Source of the DNA: Chitinophaga eiseniae
GTDB lineage: Bacteria > Bacteroidota > Bacteroidia > Chitinophagales > Chitinophagaceae
Length of the DNA: 64,000 bases
Assembly: GCF_900167135.1 (NCBI RefSeq)
Contig: NZ_FUWZ01000005.1
Location: 257,003 to 321,002 of the forward strand
Direction: 5' to 3'
The notes under the pieces are model-generated. The model worked only from the letters and a program-made list of their open reading frames with translations, was not told the DNA's origin and searched no databases. Shown here one piece after another: positions 42,569 to 50,745 of the stretch. Made by a program: the position numbers and the translations under genes. Numbering within the stretch: the first letter of the stretch is position 1; every line of letters starts with the position of its first letter.

Positions 42569-45055
42569 ATGAACAAAGTTGCATCACTAATGCTGTTGCT
42601 GGGAATGGGCTCACAGGCCTTTGCCCAGGAAATGCCAGTTGTGTTCAACAAAAGCATGGGCGCTCCCAAGAACCAGTACCGTAAACTGGCCATTGCGGAG
42701 AACAATGCTATTGTTGCTATCGGCGGTGGATTGGATAACGGATGTATCACCAAATTATCCTCCACGGGAAATCCTATTTACAATACCCGTTTAAACAAAG
42801 GCGGGCTGGTAGCTTACCAGGACTTGTTACTGCTGCCTAAAAATGAGTTGGTGGCAGTAGGCGGCGGCACTATTGCCTATGGTAATGCCCGTATTACCAA
42901 ACTGAGCGCCACGGGAGAAGTGGTGTTTGACAAAAGCATCGGCAACGGTCAGGGTGGTTATTTCACGAAGATCATTGCCGACCGTCACGGTAACTACATC
43001 ACCGTAGGCGTAGATGGCAGCAAGCCGGCACAGGCCCGCATCACCAAAATGACACCCGATGGCAAGATCGAGTTTGACAAAGGTTTTGGGGCACACAACG
43101 TATTTACTAACGTATTAATCGACGAAGACGAGAATATTGTAGCTGTTGGCGGAGACGTGGGAGACGGTCAGGGTAAAGCCTTTATGGTAAAAGTAGACGG
43201 TAAGGGTGAAAAACAGTTTGACCTGACTTTTGGTAAGCCCGGCGCCGTGTTTGAAAAAATGCTGCTGTTGGAAGACGGTTCCATCCTGGCCATGGGCGGC
43301 GGTGCTTATGGCACCGGCAACGCCAGCCGCATCGCTAAAGTGAACGCCGAAGGCCAGGTAGTATTCGACAAGGAATACAGCACCTTGGACGGTAAGTTCA
43401 ACGCCATGAAGGTGAACGATCTGGGCCAGATCTTCGCCTGTGCGGAAGAAAAAGATAAGGGCCGCATCGTAAAGCTGCGTCCTGACGGTACAGAGCTGTT
43501 CAACAAAGAGGTGGACGCAGCCCTGTATGCATTGGAAGTAGGTAAAAACGGTAAAGTGGTAGCTGCTGGTGGTAACATCGGCATGAATACCGGTAAAATC
43601 GTAAAATTACTGCCCGACGGCACGCAGGTAGTCAACAAAAACATGGGTACGGTGTTTCAGCACCTGCTGCTCACAGAAGACGATGAGATGTGCGTGGTGA
43701 CCAGGGAAGGGTACCGCCTCATTAAACTGACGCCTGACGGTGAACTGATGTTCGACAAACAACTGGGTAAATACGATGCCAAAACCACTCTTGCCTCCCT
43801 GCTGATGAGCCCTTCCGGCGAAATCCTGGCGGCCGGCGGTGGTGACGAAGACGGCAACCGTATCATCAAAATCAGCCACGGTGTGTCTGTGAATGATATT
43901 GCCGTTTCTGAGCCGCTCAACGGCTTGTCTAACGCCTCTCTCACCATTACGCTCTCCGGCTTCCTTAGAAGCAATGGCGTGCGTACCCCGGTGAATGTGC
44001 ATTACAAAACCATCCCGCATAAAGACGGCGCTGGTCAGGGGGACTTCGACATTACTGAAGGCACTATCTCCTTTGTACCTTCTGAATTCGCTGCAGGTGC
44101 TATTATCTCGAAGACTATCCAGATACCCGTTAAAAGCGATAATCTGCTGGAGGGCAAAGAGTCTTTCCACGTAGAGATCATGGATGCGTCGGAATTGCAC
44201 CTCACTAAGGCGAAAGGCGAAGTGACCATTTTGGACCAGCCGGCCATGGTAAAATTCATTGGAGGCACCAACGGGGCGGAACCTGCTACCGATGTGGTAT
44301 TCTCTGCGGGGCTGTTCAAACGCGACAATACGCCGCTGATCAACGCCACTGGCAAGCCTGTAAGGCTGACTTACAAGTTCGGTAACGGTACCGCGTTGCC
44401 TGGTGCTGACTTTGTGAGCAGCATCAAAGCGCCGTTTGTGATTGACAATGGCGCCAGCACCGCGAGCCTGTCTGTAAAAGTGAAAGACGACAACCGTTTT
44501 GAACTGGCAGAGACAGTGGTATTGGTACTGAGCGAGATCAAAGCGGAAAATGAAGCCATCGTGGGGTATAACGGCGATGTGACTTCCATCTCCGCGTCCC
44601 AGTATATCCAGGACCAGGCAGCACATATCACGCTGGTTAAGCTGACAGACGCCAATGAATCGGCTACCGCACCGGTAAGCATGTTCAAGTGTATCCTCGT
44701 GAAAGCGGTGGATGGCTCCGTACAGACCAACTGTACCGGCAGTGATATCAATATCTACTTTGGCGTGGATTCTGTGAGTGCAGCCGCTTACGGCCGTAAG
44801 TTCGTGATCATGAACGGCGACATGGTAAAAATTACGGGTGACTGTGCCTTTAGCGAAACAGACATCCAGGTGGCCGTGGTAAACGACCGTATCAAAGAAT
44901 CCGATGCGGTGGTAGCCGTGAAACTGCGCGACGTGACAGCCGCCAACAATGCCGGTGTGCTGAAGATCTCTCCTGAGCTGAAGCTGAATAAGGCGTTGGC
45001 TGTGATCCATGACGACGACAGCGATGAAGGATCCGTGCTGACAGCCACCAAGTAA
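42569..45055 (+). CDS. Secreted beta-propeller/Calx-beta protein
   Basis: An 828-residue exported protein with signal peptide MNKVASLMLLLGMGSQAFAQ. Residues about 25-440 contain a repeated blade of the kind ARITKLSATGEVVFDKSIG ... ILAMGGGAYGTGNASRIAKV, about nine copies, indicating a propeller. Residues about 450-815 hold three Calx-beta-like modules (NLLEGKESFHVEI, NRFELAETVVLVL, RIKESDAVVAVKL). Unlike the first gene of the operon it has no T9SS C-terminal domain that I can see, ending in DDDSDEGSVLTATK. It is 36 nt after the PorE-like gene and is the last gene of the operon. It may be a partner or cap of the giant adhesin; this is inference. Confidence 0.82.
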   Translation: MNKVASLMLLLGMGSQAFAQEMPVVFNKSMGAPKNQYRKLAIAENNAIVAIGGGLDNGCITKLSSTGNPIYNTRLNKGGLVAYQDLLLLPKNELVAVGGGTIAYGNARITKLSATGEVVFDKSIGNGQGGYFTKIIADRHGNYITVGVDGSKPAQARITKMTPDGKIEFDKGFGAHNVFTNVLIDEDENIVAVGGDVGDGQGKAFMVKVDGKGEKQFDLTFGKPGAVFEKMLLLEDGSILAMGGGAYGTGNASRIAKVNAEGQVVFDKEYSTLDGKFNAMKVNDLGQIFACAEEKDKGRIVKLRPDGTELFNKEVDAALYALEVGKNGKVVAAGGNIGMNTGKIVKLLPDGTQVVNKNMGTVFQHLLLTEDDEMCVVTREGYRLIKLTPDGELMFDKQLGKYDAKTTLASLLMSPSGEILAAGGGDEDGNRIIKISHGVSVNDIAVSEPLNGLSNASLTITLSGFLRSNGVRTPVNVHYKTIPHKDGAGQGDFDITEGTISFVPSEFAAGAIISKTIQIPVKSDNLLEGKESFHVEIMDASELHLTKAKGEVTILDQPAMVKFIGGTNGAEPATDVVFSAGLFKRDNTPLINATGKPVRLTYKFGNGTALPGADFVSSIKAPFVIDNGASTASLSVKVKDDNRFELAETVVLVLSEIKAENEAIVGYNGDVTSISASQYIQDQAAHITLVKLTDANESATAPVSMFKCILVKAVDGSVQTNCTGSDINIYFGVDSVSAAAYGRKFVIMNGDMVKITGDCAFSETDIQVAVVNDRIKESDAVVAVKLRDVTAANNAGVLKISPELKLNKALAVIHDDDSDEGSVLTATK

Positions 45056-45104
45056 TCCTGGCTTGAATCAATAACCGATATACGCTGCTTCAGGCAACAC
45101 CTAC

Positions 45105-45136
45105 ATTCCCGCATAGTTATTATGCGGGAATTTTTT
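45105..45136 (+). terminator. First terminator after the adhesin operon
   Basis: ATTCCCGCATA and TATGCGGGAAT form an 11-bp stem followed by TTTTTT. It lies 49 nt after the last stop. Confidence 0.92.
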
Positions 45137-45149
45137 CTTTAATAAACTT

Positions 45150-45197
45150 AAAAGCAGCATCCTTTATATTAAAATATAAAAGATGCTGCTTTTTTTA
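45150..45197. terminator. Second terminator after the adhesin operon
   Basis: AAAGCAGCATC and GATGCTGCTTT enclose a partly pairing AT-rich loop and are followed by a T-run. Confidence 0.88.
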
Positions 45198-45305
45198 TTA
45201 TTTATAAATCCACCATAATCCGTTTATCGTAGGTAATGGTAGAAGGAATTAATAAAATAACTCAAAAATAAAAGAGTTGTGTCTTTTAATGGTTAACTTG
45301 GGAAT

Positions 45306-45337
45306 AGCCTGGTATGTCCTTACCGGGCTCTTTTTTT
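45306..45337 (+). terminator. Third plus-strand terminator, abutting the convergent gene
   Basis: AGCCTGGTA and TACCGGGCT (one G-T pair) are followed by CTTTTTTT. It reaches the stop codon of the convergent GNAT gene. Confidence 0.75.
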
Positions 45338-45830
45338 ATAACGTTTTCCTCATTACAAAGTCTTCCATCACGTAACCATTGCCGATATCGGTGTCTTTCT
45401 CTTTATAGGTAGAGAATCCCATTTTCTCATAGAAATAACGGGCTTTATTATAGCGGTTTACATCCAGTTCGAGGATGGTGGCGCCGAGTTTTTTCACCTG
45501 GCGGATAACGGTTTCCAGCAGGAAGCGGCCAACGCCTTTACCCTGGTAGGTGGCGTCGAGGTAGATTTTATGCAGTTTATAGACGCCTTCCGTATCGGTG
45601 GTGCTATAGGAAGCGAAGCCGATGGGTCTTTTATCGTCCTGCAGGATGATGAACTTGTGGTTTAACTCCGTGATCTGTTCAGTGAGTGCGGCAGTGCTGT
45701 ACATCATATCGATCATATACTCGATCTGTTCAGGTTCGAGTATGCGTTGGTAAGTTGGTTTCCAGATTCTTTCAGTCAACTCCTGTATAACGGGAATGTC
45801 GGCTACTGATGTTGATTTTACGCGATACAT
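45336..45830 (-). CDS. GNAT family N-acetyltransferase
   Basis: A 164-residue acetyl-CoA-dependent acetyltransferase. The fold's core is seen in IYLDATYQGKGVGRFLLETVI (acetyl-CoA loop Q-x-x-G-x-G, residues about 95-115) and ELDVNRYNKARYFYEKMGFS (C-terminal motif B with the Asn and Tyr). The start at 45830 (MYRVKSTSVADIP) is clear because the longer frame upstream overlaps the DsbA-like gene and looks non-coding. The substrate is unknown. It lies 10 nt after the DsbA-like gene, so it is probably in one operon. Confidence 0.88.
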   Translation of the reverse strand: MYRVKSTSVADIPVIQELTERIWKPTYQRILEPEQIEYMIDMMYSTAALTEQITELNHKFIILQDDKRPIGFASYSTTDTEGVYKLHKIYLDATYQGKGVGRFLLETVIRQVKKLGATILELDVNRYNKARYFYEKMGFSTYKEKDTDIGNGYVMEDFVMRKTL

Positions 45831-45840
45831 GATTTGTGTA

Positions 45841-46476
45841 TTATAAACGGTTACTTTCCTCAATAATATTATCGACGGTTTGTTGAAGCCGGTCGAGTGG
45901 TGTGTATCCTCTTGCGCAGAGGTATAATTGTTTGCCTGTGTCGAGAATGGCGGCGGGGAAGCCGGTGATGCCCCAGTTGTGCACGAGTTGGAATTCCTGG
46001 TTGGTTTCATACCGGAGGCGTTCGTCGTGCAGCCGGTCAATAAATTCATCTTCCGGCAGGCCATATTTCCTGACCAGTTTCCGGTAGGTATGGTCCAGGT
46101 TAAGGCTTAGTCCGTCGTAGTTGAGTGCATGTTGCATATCATGTGCGAAGGAGATGGCATTTTCGGGCTCATACGTTTTAAAAACGGTGAGGGCCACCGA
46201 TGGTTTTTCGGAGTCCATGATTTCTTCCGAAGGCAGCAGTTTTTCAAGAAAAGCGCTGCCGAATTTTACGCCGGTCATCTCTTCCACATTGGTATGTTCC
46301 CGTTGGATATAGGCCGTCATCGTAGAGAACGGGTGACGGTTGTCTCCTACGATCATGCCGCCGGAGAGGATATCAAATTCCATGGTCCCGCTATGCAGCT
46401 GTTGAAACTGCATGACTACAGGCGTGAACCCGTAGCACCATCCACAAAGCGGATCATAGACATATATAAAACGCAT
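45841..46476 (-). CDS. DsbA-family thioredoxin-fold protein
   Basis: A 211-residue cytoplasmic DsbA-like protein without signal peptide. The redox motif is at the very start (YVYDPLCGWCYGF, CxxC as CGWC). An inserted helical domain follows, then cis-Pro in WGITGFPAAILD. This arrangement is typical of DsbA-like oxidoreductases near FrnE or 2-hydroxychromene isomerase. A -7 element TATCTTTG lies about 66 nt upstream. Substrate unknown. Confidence 0.88.
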   Translation of the reverse strand: MRFIYVYDPLCGWCYGFTPVVMQFQQLHSGTMEFDILSGGMIVGDNRHPFSTMTAYIQREHTNVEEMTGVKFGSAFLEKLLPSEEIMDSEKPSVALTVFKTYEPENAISFAHDMQHALNYDGLSLNLDHTYRKLVRKYGLPEDEFIDRLHDERLRYETNQEFQLVHNWGITGFPAAILDTGKQLYLCARGYTPLDRLQQTVDNIIEESNRL

Positions 46477-46542
46477 AAACAGGCATTTAGCTTTTCGCGG
46501 TTAGCTGTGCAGTTAGCCGTTCGAAAAAAGTGCAAGCGGCTA

Positions 46543-46550
46543 CAAAGATA
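46543..46550 (-). promoter_or_regulatory. -7 element of the DsbA-like gene (TATCTTTG)
   Basis: On the minus strand TATCTTTG matches TAnnTTTG, 66 nt upstream of the ATG at 46476. Confidence 0.5.
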
Positions 46551-46598
46551 CTAATCTCCCGATTGAATTGTGCTCATCTTTAATGGAGTAAATCGTAA

Positions 46599-47339
46599 TT
46601 ATAGTAAGTCGTCTTCATCTCCATTCAGGGGAGAGGGGCCTGTGGCCTCTTTGTCTAAATGCCGGTGGAACAGTTTTTCCGACAGCATCAGATCTTTCCG
46701 GGTGGCCCTGTAAGATAGCCTGGCGGCGATGATGAGCGTTAGTACAGCGGCTCCCAGCGCCAGGATGTTATTCCCGGAGAACAGGAAAAAGTCGAAGGAG
46801 CCGTGGAAAAACACCGCTATCAGCAGGCCTTTGAGCAGCAGCATGTCCCGTTCTGCGGGGATGAATTTGGCCAGTCCCACGTAGTACCCCATCAGTATGG
46901 CGAAGGTCGCGTGGGCGGGCACGGAGAGGAACATGCGGGCCACGCCGGTGCTGAAGCCGTACTGGCCCACGTAGGCGATATTTTCCAGGGTGGCGAAGCC
47001 CATCCCTATCATGACGGCGTAGACGATACCATCCAGCGGTTCGTTGAAGGCGCTTTTAGGGTAGGCATAGAAGCGCAGCACCAGGAATTTGGTGAGTTCT
47101 TCGGAGAGGCCTACGATGCCATAGGCAAAGAGGGCGGTATCAAAGAGGCTGTCGTTGGTTTCCCGGAAGCCGTACATGGAGGCGAGCAGCTGAAATACCA
47201 GCGGCAGGGCTACGCAGAGCATACCGAGGAGAAAGCTTTTCAGCAGGAGGCCAACCGGTTCCGGGTCGTATTTGTCTATCACAAACATCAGCAGGCAGAT
47301 AGCCAGTCCCGGGGCTACGGCCAGCGCCAATAACATCAT
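46599..47339 (-). CDS. PrsW family intramembrane metalloprotease
   Basis: A 246-residue polytopic membrane protein with about seven hydrophobic helices. It carries the PrsW motifs: Glu-Glu in GLSEELTKFLVLR, MGFATLENIAYV, and two His positions in VPAHATFAILMG and FFHGSFDFFLF. In Bacillus, PrsW starts regulated cleavage of an anti-sigma factor; the target here is unknown. The C-terminal tail is acidic (NGDEDDLL). Its ATG overlaps the polX stop by 4 nt (ATGA), so translation is coupled to the PolX-like gene. Confidence 0.9.
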   Translation of the reverse strand: MMLLALAVAPGLAICLLMFVIDKYDPEPVGLLLKSFLLGMLCVALPLVFQLLASMYGFRETNDSLFDTALFAYGIVGLSEELTKFLVLRFYAYPKSAFNEPLDGIVYAVMIGMGFATLENIAYVGQYGFSTGVARMFLSVPAHATFAILMGYYVGLAKFIPAERDMLLLKGLLIAVFFHGSFDFFLFSGNNILALGAAVLTLIIAARLSYRATRKDLMLSEKLFHRHLDKEATGPSPLNGDEDDLL

Positions 47340-49024
47340 GAGAGGATATTTTTTTGTTTTTTACGTTCCTGCAGGAAGTCATTGAGCATGTCAACACCGA
47401 AGCTGCTCAGATTGTTGACTTTGGTGACACCGCCTTTTTGGGCGGCCAGTGTGCCGTAATGCACATCGTGGAAGCCCCGGATACTGTGGGCGTCCGGATC
47501 GATGGAGATACGCACGTTTTTCTCCAGTGCATAAGGCAGCCAGGTCCAGTCGATGTCCAGGCGGCGTGGGTGTGCATTGAGTTCAATCACCACATTGTTG
47601 GCAGCACAGGCATCTATCGCAGCTTTATGATTGACCGGGTATCCGTTGCGGCTCAGGAGCAGGCGGCCGGTCATATGGCCGAGGATGGTGGTGTATGGAT
47701 TTTCGATGGCTTTAAGTATCCTGGCCATGGCTTTTTCTTCCGTCATTTTCAGGTTGGAGTGTACCGAGGCGATGACGAGGTCGAACCGGGCCAGTATTTC
47801 ATCGGGATAGTCCAGTGTGCCATCGTTGAGGATATCCGCTTCAATGCTTTTGAAGATGCGGAAGGGGGCCAGTTTTTTATTCAGTTCATCGATTTGTTCG
47901 TGTTGTGCGATCACTCTTTCGATGCTCAGGCCGTTGGCATAGAAGGCAGAGCGGGAGTGGTCGCTGATGACGAGGTATTCGAAGCCCTGGCTGGCGGCGG
48001 CGGTGGCCATTTCCTCCAGTGAGTCGAGGCCGTCGCTCCATTGGCTGTGGGAGTGGATGATACCTTTGATGTCTGCCCGGGTGATGAGGGTGGGCAGTTG
48101 TTGAGCCCGTGCCAGTTCGATCTCGTTTTGTCCTTCCCGCAGGCAGGGCGGGATGCAGGCCATGCCGGCACTGCTGAAGATGGCTTCTTCAGAGGGTGCT
48201 TTGTGGACATGAGAGGCGCCGCCGGCGGCATTAAATTTATCTATGAAGGCGGGTGCGCCGGTGGTGTTGAAGAGGGTGCTGTAGAAATCGTCGGTTGCGC
48301 AGGCGTGGGTGACCACGTTCAGTTTATCGTTGTATTTCCATACCAGGTCGGGCCCGTTGGCATCGCCGGGGGTGAAACCGGGCAGGGCGGCTACGTGTTC
48401 GCGCAGGGTATCTGGTGTGGTGGCGATGACGAATTCCAGTTCATCGATGATCGTTTCCTGGCGGCGGAAGGCGCCGGTGAGGGCTACGGGTGCGGGTGCC
48501 AGCAGCTCCTGCAGTTGTTTTTGCAGGTCGGCTGCAATGGTTTCCACTTCCGCGAAGAGGAAGCGGTTGCGGTTAGAGAGGTAGAATTCGATATTCTGGC
48601 GAACGTTTTCCTGTGTTTTTTCACCGAAGCCTTTGAGGAGCAGGAGGCGGTTTTCGTTACAGGCGTATAATAGTTCTCCCATGGATTCGATTTCCAGTTC
48701 TTTCCAGATGGTGGCTATTTTTTTTGGTCCCAGTCCTTTGATCTTCATGATTTCGAGGATACCGGGAGGGGTGATGGTGAGATAGTTGTTGAGCAGGGAA
48801 AAACTTTGATTATCCAGCATTTCGAGGATGCTTTTCCCGGTAGATTCCCCGATGCCTTTGATGCGGAATATCTCGTCGCGGGGGGTATCTTTCAGTTGAA
48901 CCGGCAGTTTGTCTATGGTAAAGGCTGCGGAGGCGAAGGATTTGGCTTTAAAGCTGTTTTCTCCGTGGATGTCCATTAGTTTGGACAGCAGGGAAAAGTT
49001 ATCGGCGATTGAATTATTGTCCAT
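47336..49024 (-). CDS. PolX-like protein: HhH, degenerate nucleotidyltransferase, PHP
   Basis: A 562-residue protein of the family X layout: N-terminal helix-hairpin-helix units (FRIKGIGESTGKSI, MKIKGLGPKKIATIW), a beta-pol nucleotidyltransferase-like region and a C-terminal PHP phosphoesterase. The PHP ligands look intact: GIIHSHSQWSDG, VISDHSRSAF, SIEADIL, ASVHSNL, ELNAHPRRLD and SIDPDAHS. In the polymerase region the expected G-S-x-R-R...D-I-D motif reads GAFRRQETIIDELEFVI, with Glu at both catalytic Asp positions (about residues 195 and 197), and the third Asp position reads Lys (NDKLNVV). It probably keeps 3'-5' exonuclease or AP-endonuclease activity but not polymerisation. The start at 49024 (MDNNSIADNFSLL) is the family's usual N-terminus. 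Confidence 0.85.
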   Translation of the reverse strand: MDNNSIADNFSLLSKLMDIHGENSFKAKSFASAAFTIDKLPVQLKDTPRDEIFRIKGIGESTGKSILEMLDNQSFSLLNNYLTITPPGILEIMKIKGLGPKKIATIWKELEIESMGELLYACNENRLLLLKGFGEKTQENVRQNIEFYLSNRNRFLFAEVETIAADLQKQLQELLAPAPVALTGAFRRQETIIDELEFVIATTPDTLREHVAALPGFTPGDANGPDLVWKYNDKLNVVTHACATDDFYSTLFNTTGAPAFIDKFNAAGGASHVHKAPSEEAIFSSAGMACIPPCLREGQNEIELARAQQLPTLITRADIKGIIHSHSQWSDGLDSLEEMATAAASQGFEYLVISDHSRSAFYANGLSIERVIAQHEQIDELNKKLAPFRIFKSIEADILNDGTLDYPDEILARFDLVIASVHSNLKMTEEKAMARILKAIENPYTTILGHMTGRLLLSRNGYPVNHKAAIDACAANNVVIELNAHPRRLDIDWTWLPYALEKNVRISIDPDAHSIRGFHDVHYGTLAAQKGGVTKVNNLSSFGVDMLNDFLQERKKQKNILS

Positions 49025-49164
49025 GTGGTAAAAATACAAATTCCCGGGGTGAAGCCGGGGGCTAAGTTATTGTCTGGTAATGCTGATGACGGGAAGTGTA
49101 AAAATAGTGTTTATAACGATTCGACGGGAGTAAATGAGGGGAGGGGGTGCTTTGTTGGGGGGCA

Positions 49165-49198
49165 TAAAAAAGATCCCGGCGGGTAAGCCGGGACCTTT
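49165..49198 (-). terminator. Terminator of the histone-like gene
   Basis: TCCCGGC and GCCGGGA pair with a short loop; on the minus strand a T-run follows. It lies 25 nt after the stop. Confidence 0.85.
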
Positions 49199-49223
49199 AT
49201 AACTACATTTTGTAAATCCGATC

Positions 49224-49619
49224 TTAGTTTGCCGGAGCAGCTGGTGTAGAAGGAGCAGCTGGTGCTTTTTTAGCAGGAGCTTTCTTCTTAGCAGCAGGCT
49301 TTTTAGGAGCAGCTTTCTTTTTAGGAGCAGCTTTTTTAGCAGCGGCTTTCTTTTTAGGAGCCGCTTTCTTAGCAGCGGCTTTCTTTTTAGGAGCAGCTTT
49401 TTTAGGAGCGGCTTTCTTAGCAGCAGCTTTTTTAGGAGCGGCTTTCTTTTTAGGAGCAGCTTTTTTAGCAGCAGCTTTCTTTTTAGGAGCGGCTTTTTTA
49501 GCAGCAGCTTTTTTAGGAGCGGCTTTCTTAGCAGCAGCTTTCTTTTTAGGCGCAGCTTTCTTAGCAGCAGCTTTTTTAGGCGCAGCTTTCTTAGCAGCTG
49601 CTTTTTTAATTGTTGCCAT
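49224..49619 (-). CDS. Histone H1-like Lys/Ala-rich DNA-binding protein
   Basis: 131 residues made almost entirely of AAPKK, AAAKK and PKKKAAAKK repeats, starting MATIKKAAAKK and ending in an uncharged tail (APAAPSTPAAPAN). This is the pattern of bacterial histone H1-like proteins (HctA/HctB- or AlgP-type tails), which bind DNA without sequence specificity and compact the nucleoid. The DNA is a low-complexity repeat of about 15-33 nt units, so its length may vary between strains. It is on the same strand as rplU and rpmA, 64 nt after rpmA. Confidence 0.85.
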   Translation of the reverse strand: MATIKKAAAKKAAPKKAAAKKAAPKKKAAAKKAAPKKAAAKKAAPKKKAAAKKAAPKKKAAPKKAAAKKAAPKKAAPKKKAAAKKAAPKKKAAAKKAAPKKKAAPKKPAAKKKAPAKKAPAAPSTPAAPAN

Positions 49620-49683
49620 TGTTTTTTGAATTTGGGTTAGTAAAAAAATATTGGGTATAAAAAAACTTTATGGCTAACACTGA

Positions 49684-49962
49684 TTAGGCTTCTGCCTGAG
49701 CAGTGGTGTCAAATGCTTTAACAGAAACGTAAGTCTTGTTTTCGCGACCTTTTCTGAATTCAACCACACCATCTGCCAGCGCGAAAATGGTAAAATCTTT
49801 ACCAACGCCTACGTTTTGACCGGGATGATAAACGGTGCCTCTCTGACGAACGATGATGTTACCAGAAATAGCAGGCTGACCACCGAAGATTTTTACTCCG
49901 AGCCTTTTGCTCTGGGAGTCACGGCCGTTCTTTACACTACCTTCACCTTTTTTATGTGCCAT
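49684..49962 (-). CDS. rpmA: 50S ribosomal protein L27
   Basis: Bacterial large-subunit protein with an N-terminus near the peptidyl transferase centre. It has 92 residues: MAHKKGEGSVKNGRDSQSKRLGVK, given as the split motifs MAHKKGEGSVKNGRDS and QSKRLGVKIFGGQ, then IIVRQRGTVYHPG and GKDFTIFAL. There is no cleaved N-terminal extension as found in Firmicutes. It lies 56 nt downstream of rplU in the usual rplU-rpmA pair. Confidence 0.97.
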   Translation of the reverse strand: MAHKKGEGSVKNGRDSQSKRLGVKIFGGQPAISGNIIVRQRGTVYHPGQNVGVGKDFTIFALADGVVEFRKGRENKTYVSVKAFDTTAQAEA

Positions 49963-50018
49963 TGTATAATTACTTTAATAATAATGTGTCTAAATAAAAA
50001 TAACCAGCTTAAAATGAA

Positions 50019-50321
50019 TTAAGCTATTTCATTGATCCGGATCTTAGTGAAATGGGTACGGTGTCCGACTTTCTTTCTGAAGCCTTTTCTTCTCTTCATT
50101 TTGAAAGCGATCACTTTGTCACCCTGTACATGGCTCAGGATCTCTGCCTTTACTACTGATTTTACATCAGTGCCTACGGTCAGTGCACCAGCATTGTCTG
50201 TCAACAGTACTTCGGAAAACTCCACTTTGTCTCCAACATTTCCTTGTAACTGCTGTACAAAAATTTCCTGGTCTTTTTCTACTTTAAATTGCTGACCTGC
50301 GATTTTTACAACTGCAAACAT
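50019..50321 (-). CDS. rplU: 50S ribosomal protein L21
   Basis: Large-subunit protein binding 23S rRNA. It has 100 residues beginning MFAVVKIAGQQFKVEKDQ, with KMKRRKGFRKKVGHRTHFT near the C-terminus, the family's rRNA-binding segment. The start at 50321 is chosen because a longer frame to 50375 runs through the promoter and contains no conserved residues. It is the first gene of the rplU-rpmA pair. Confidence 0.97.
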   Translation of the reverse strand: MFAVVKIAGQQFKVEKDQEIFVQQLQGNVGDKVEFSEVLLTDNAGALTVGTDVKSVVKAEILSHVQGDKVIAFKMKRRKGFRKKVGHRTHFTKIRINEIA

Positions 50322-50344
50322 AATTATCCAAAATATAATTTCCG

Positions 50345-50376
50345 CAAAAGTATCAATTGTTTTCCAATTGAACAAA
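50345..50376 (-). promoter_or_regulatory. Consensus promoter of rplU: TTTG-N20-TACTTTTG
   Basis: On the minus strand TTTG (50373-50376), a spacer of exactly 20 nt and TACTTTTG (50345-50352) form the best Bacteroidota housekeeping promoter in the window, 23 nt upstream of the rplU ATG. Confidence 0.85.
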
Positions 50377-50577
50377 GATTTCCGGCTTTTTTTAATTCAT
50401 ATATGTAAATACGTATTAAAAGCCGGATAAAAACTTAATCTTTTCAAAGATACGTACTTTCTTGAATTTTAAATTTTTTTAACAAATTCCGGGCCATGCC
50501 GGCCGGCTTTCCGGCAGGAGGTGACAAAGCAGTAAAAACAGTTATTTTACTGTACAAACCACCACAATTTTATATAC

Positions 50578-50720
50578 TTTTGAATTTTGGGATTTTTGAA
50601 TTTGGGGATTTTTGGGAGCGATGATCTTTTAAAATTAAAAATTTTCTGATTTCCCGGGGGATGGACAGACGGTGATCATCTCCCGAAATCAAAAAATCCC
50701 AACATCAAAAAATGAAAATA
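50578..50720. repeat. Inverted octamer repeat, element C
   Basis: Left arm: five 8-nt units (TTTTGAAT, TTTGGGAT, TTTTGAAT, TTGGGGAT, TTTTGGGA) at 50578-50617. Right arm: five units (TCCCGAAA, TCAAAAAA, TCCCAACA, TCAAAAAA, TGAAAATA) at 50681-50720. A TACTTTTG promoter element (50575-50582) overlaps its left edge, and the GH3 start is 25 nt after the right edge. If that promoter is used, the element forms the 5' leader. The rest of the gap 50377-50574 is AT-rich with no gene. Confidence 0.85.
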
Positions 50721-50745
50721 TACTCTCAATTATAAAATAAAGGGC

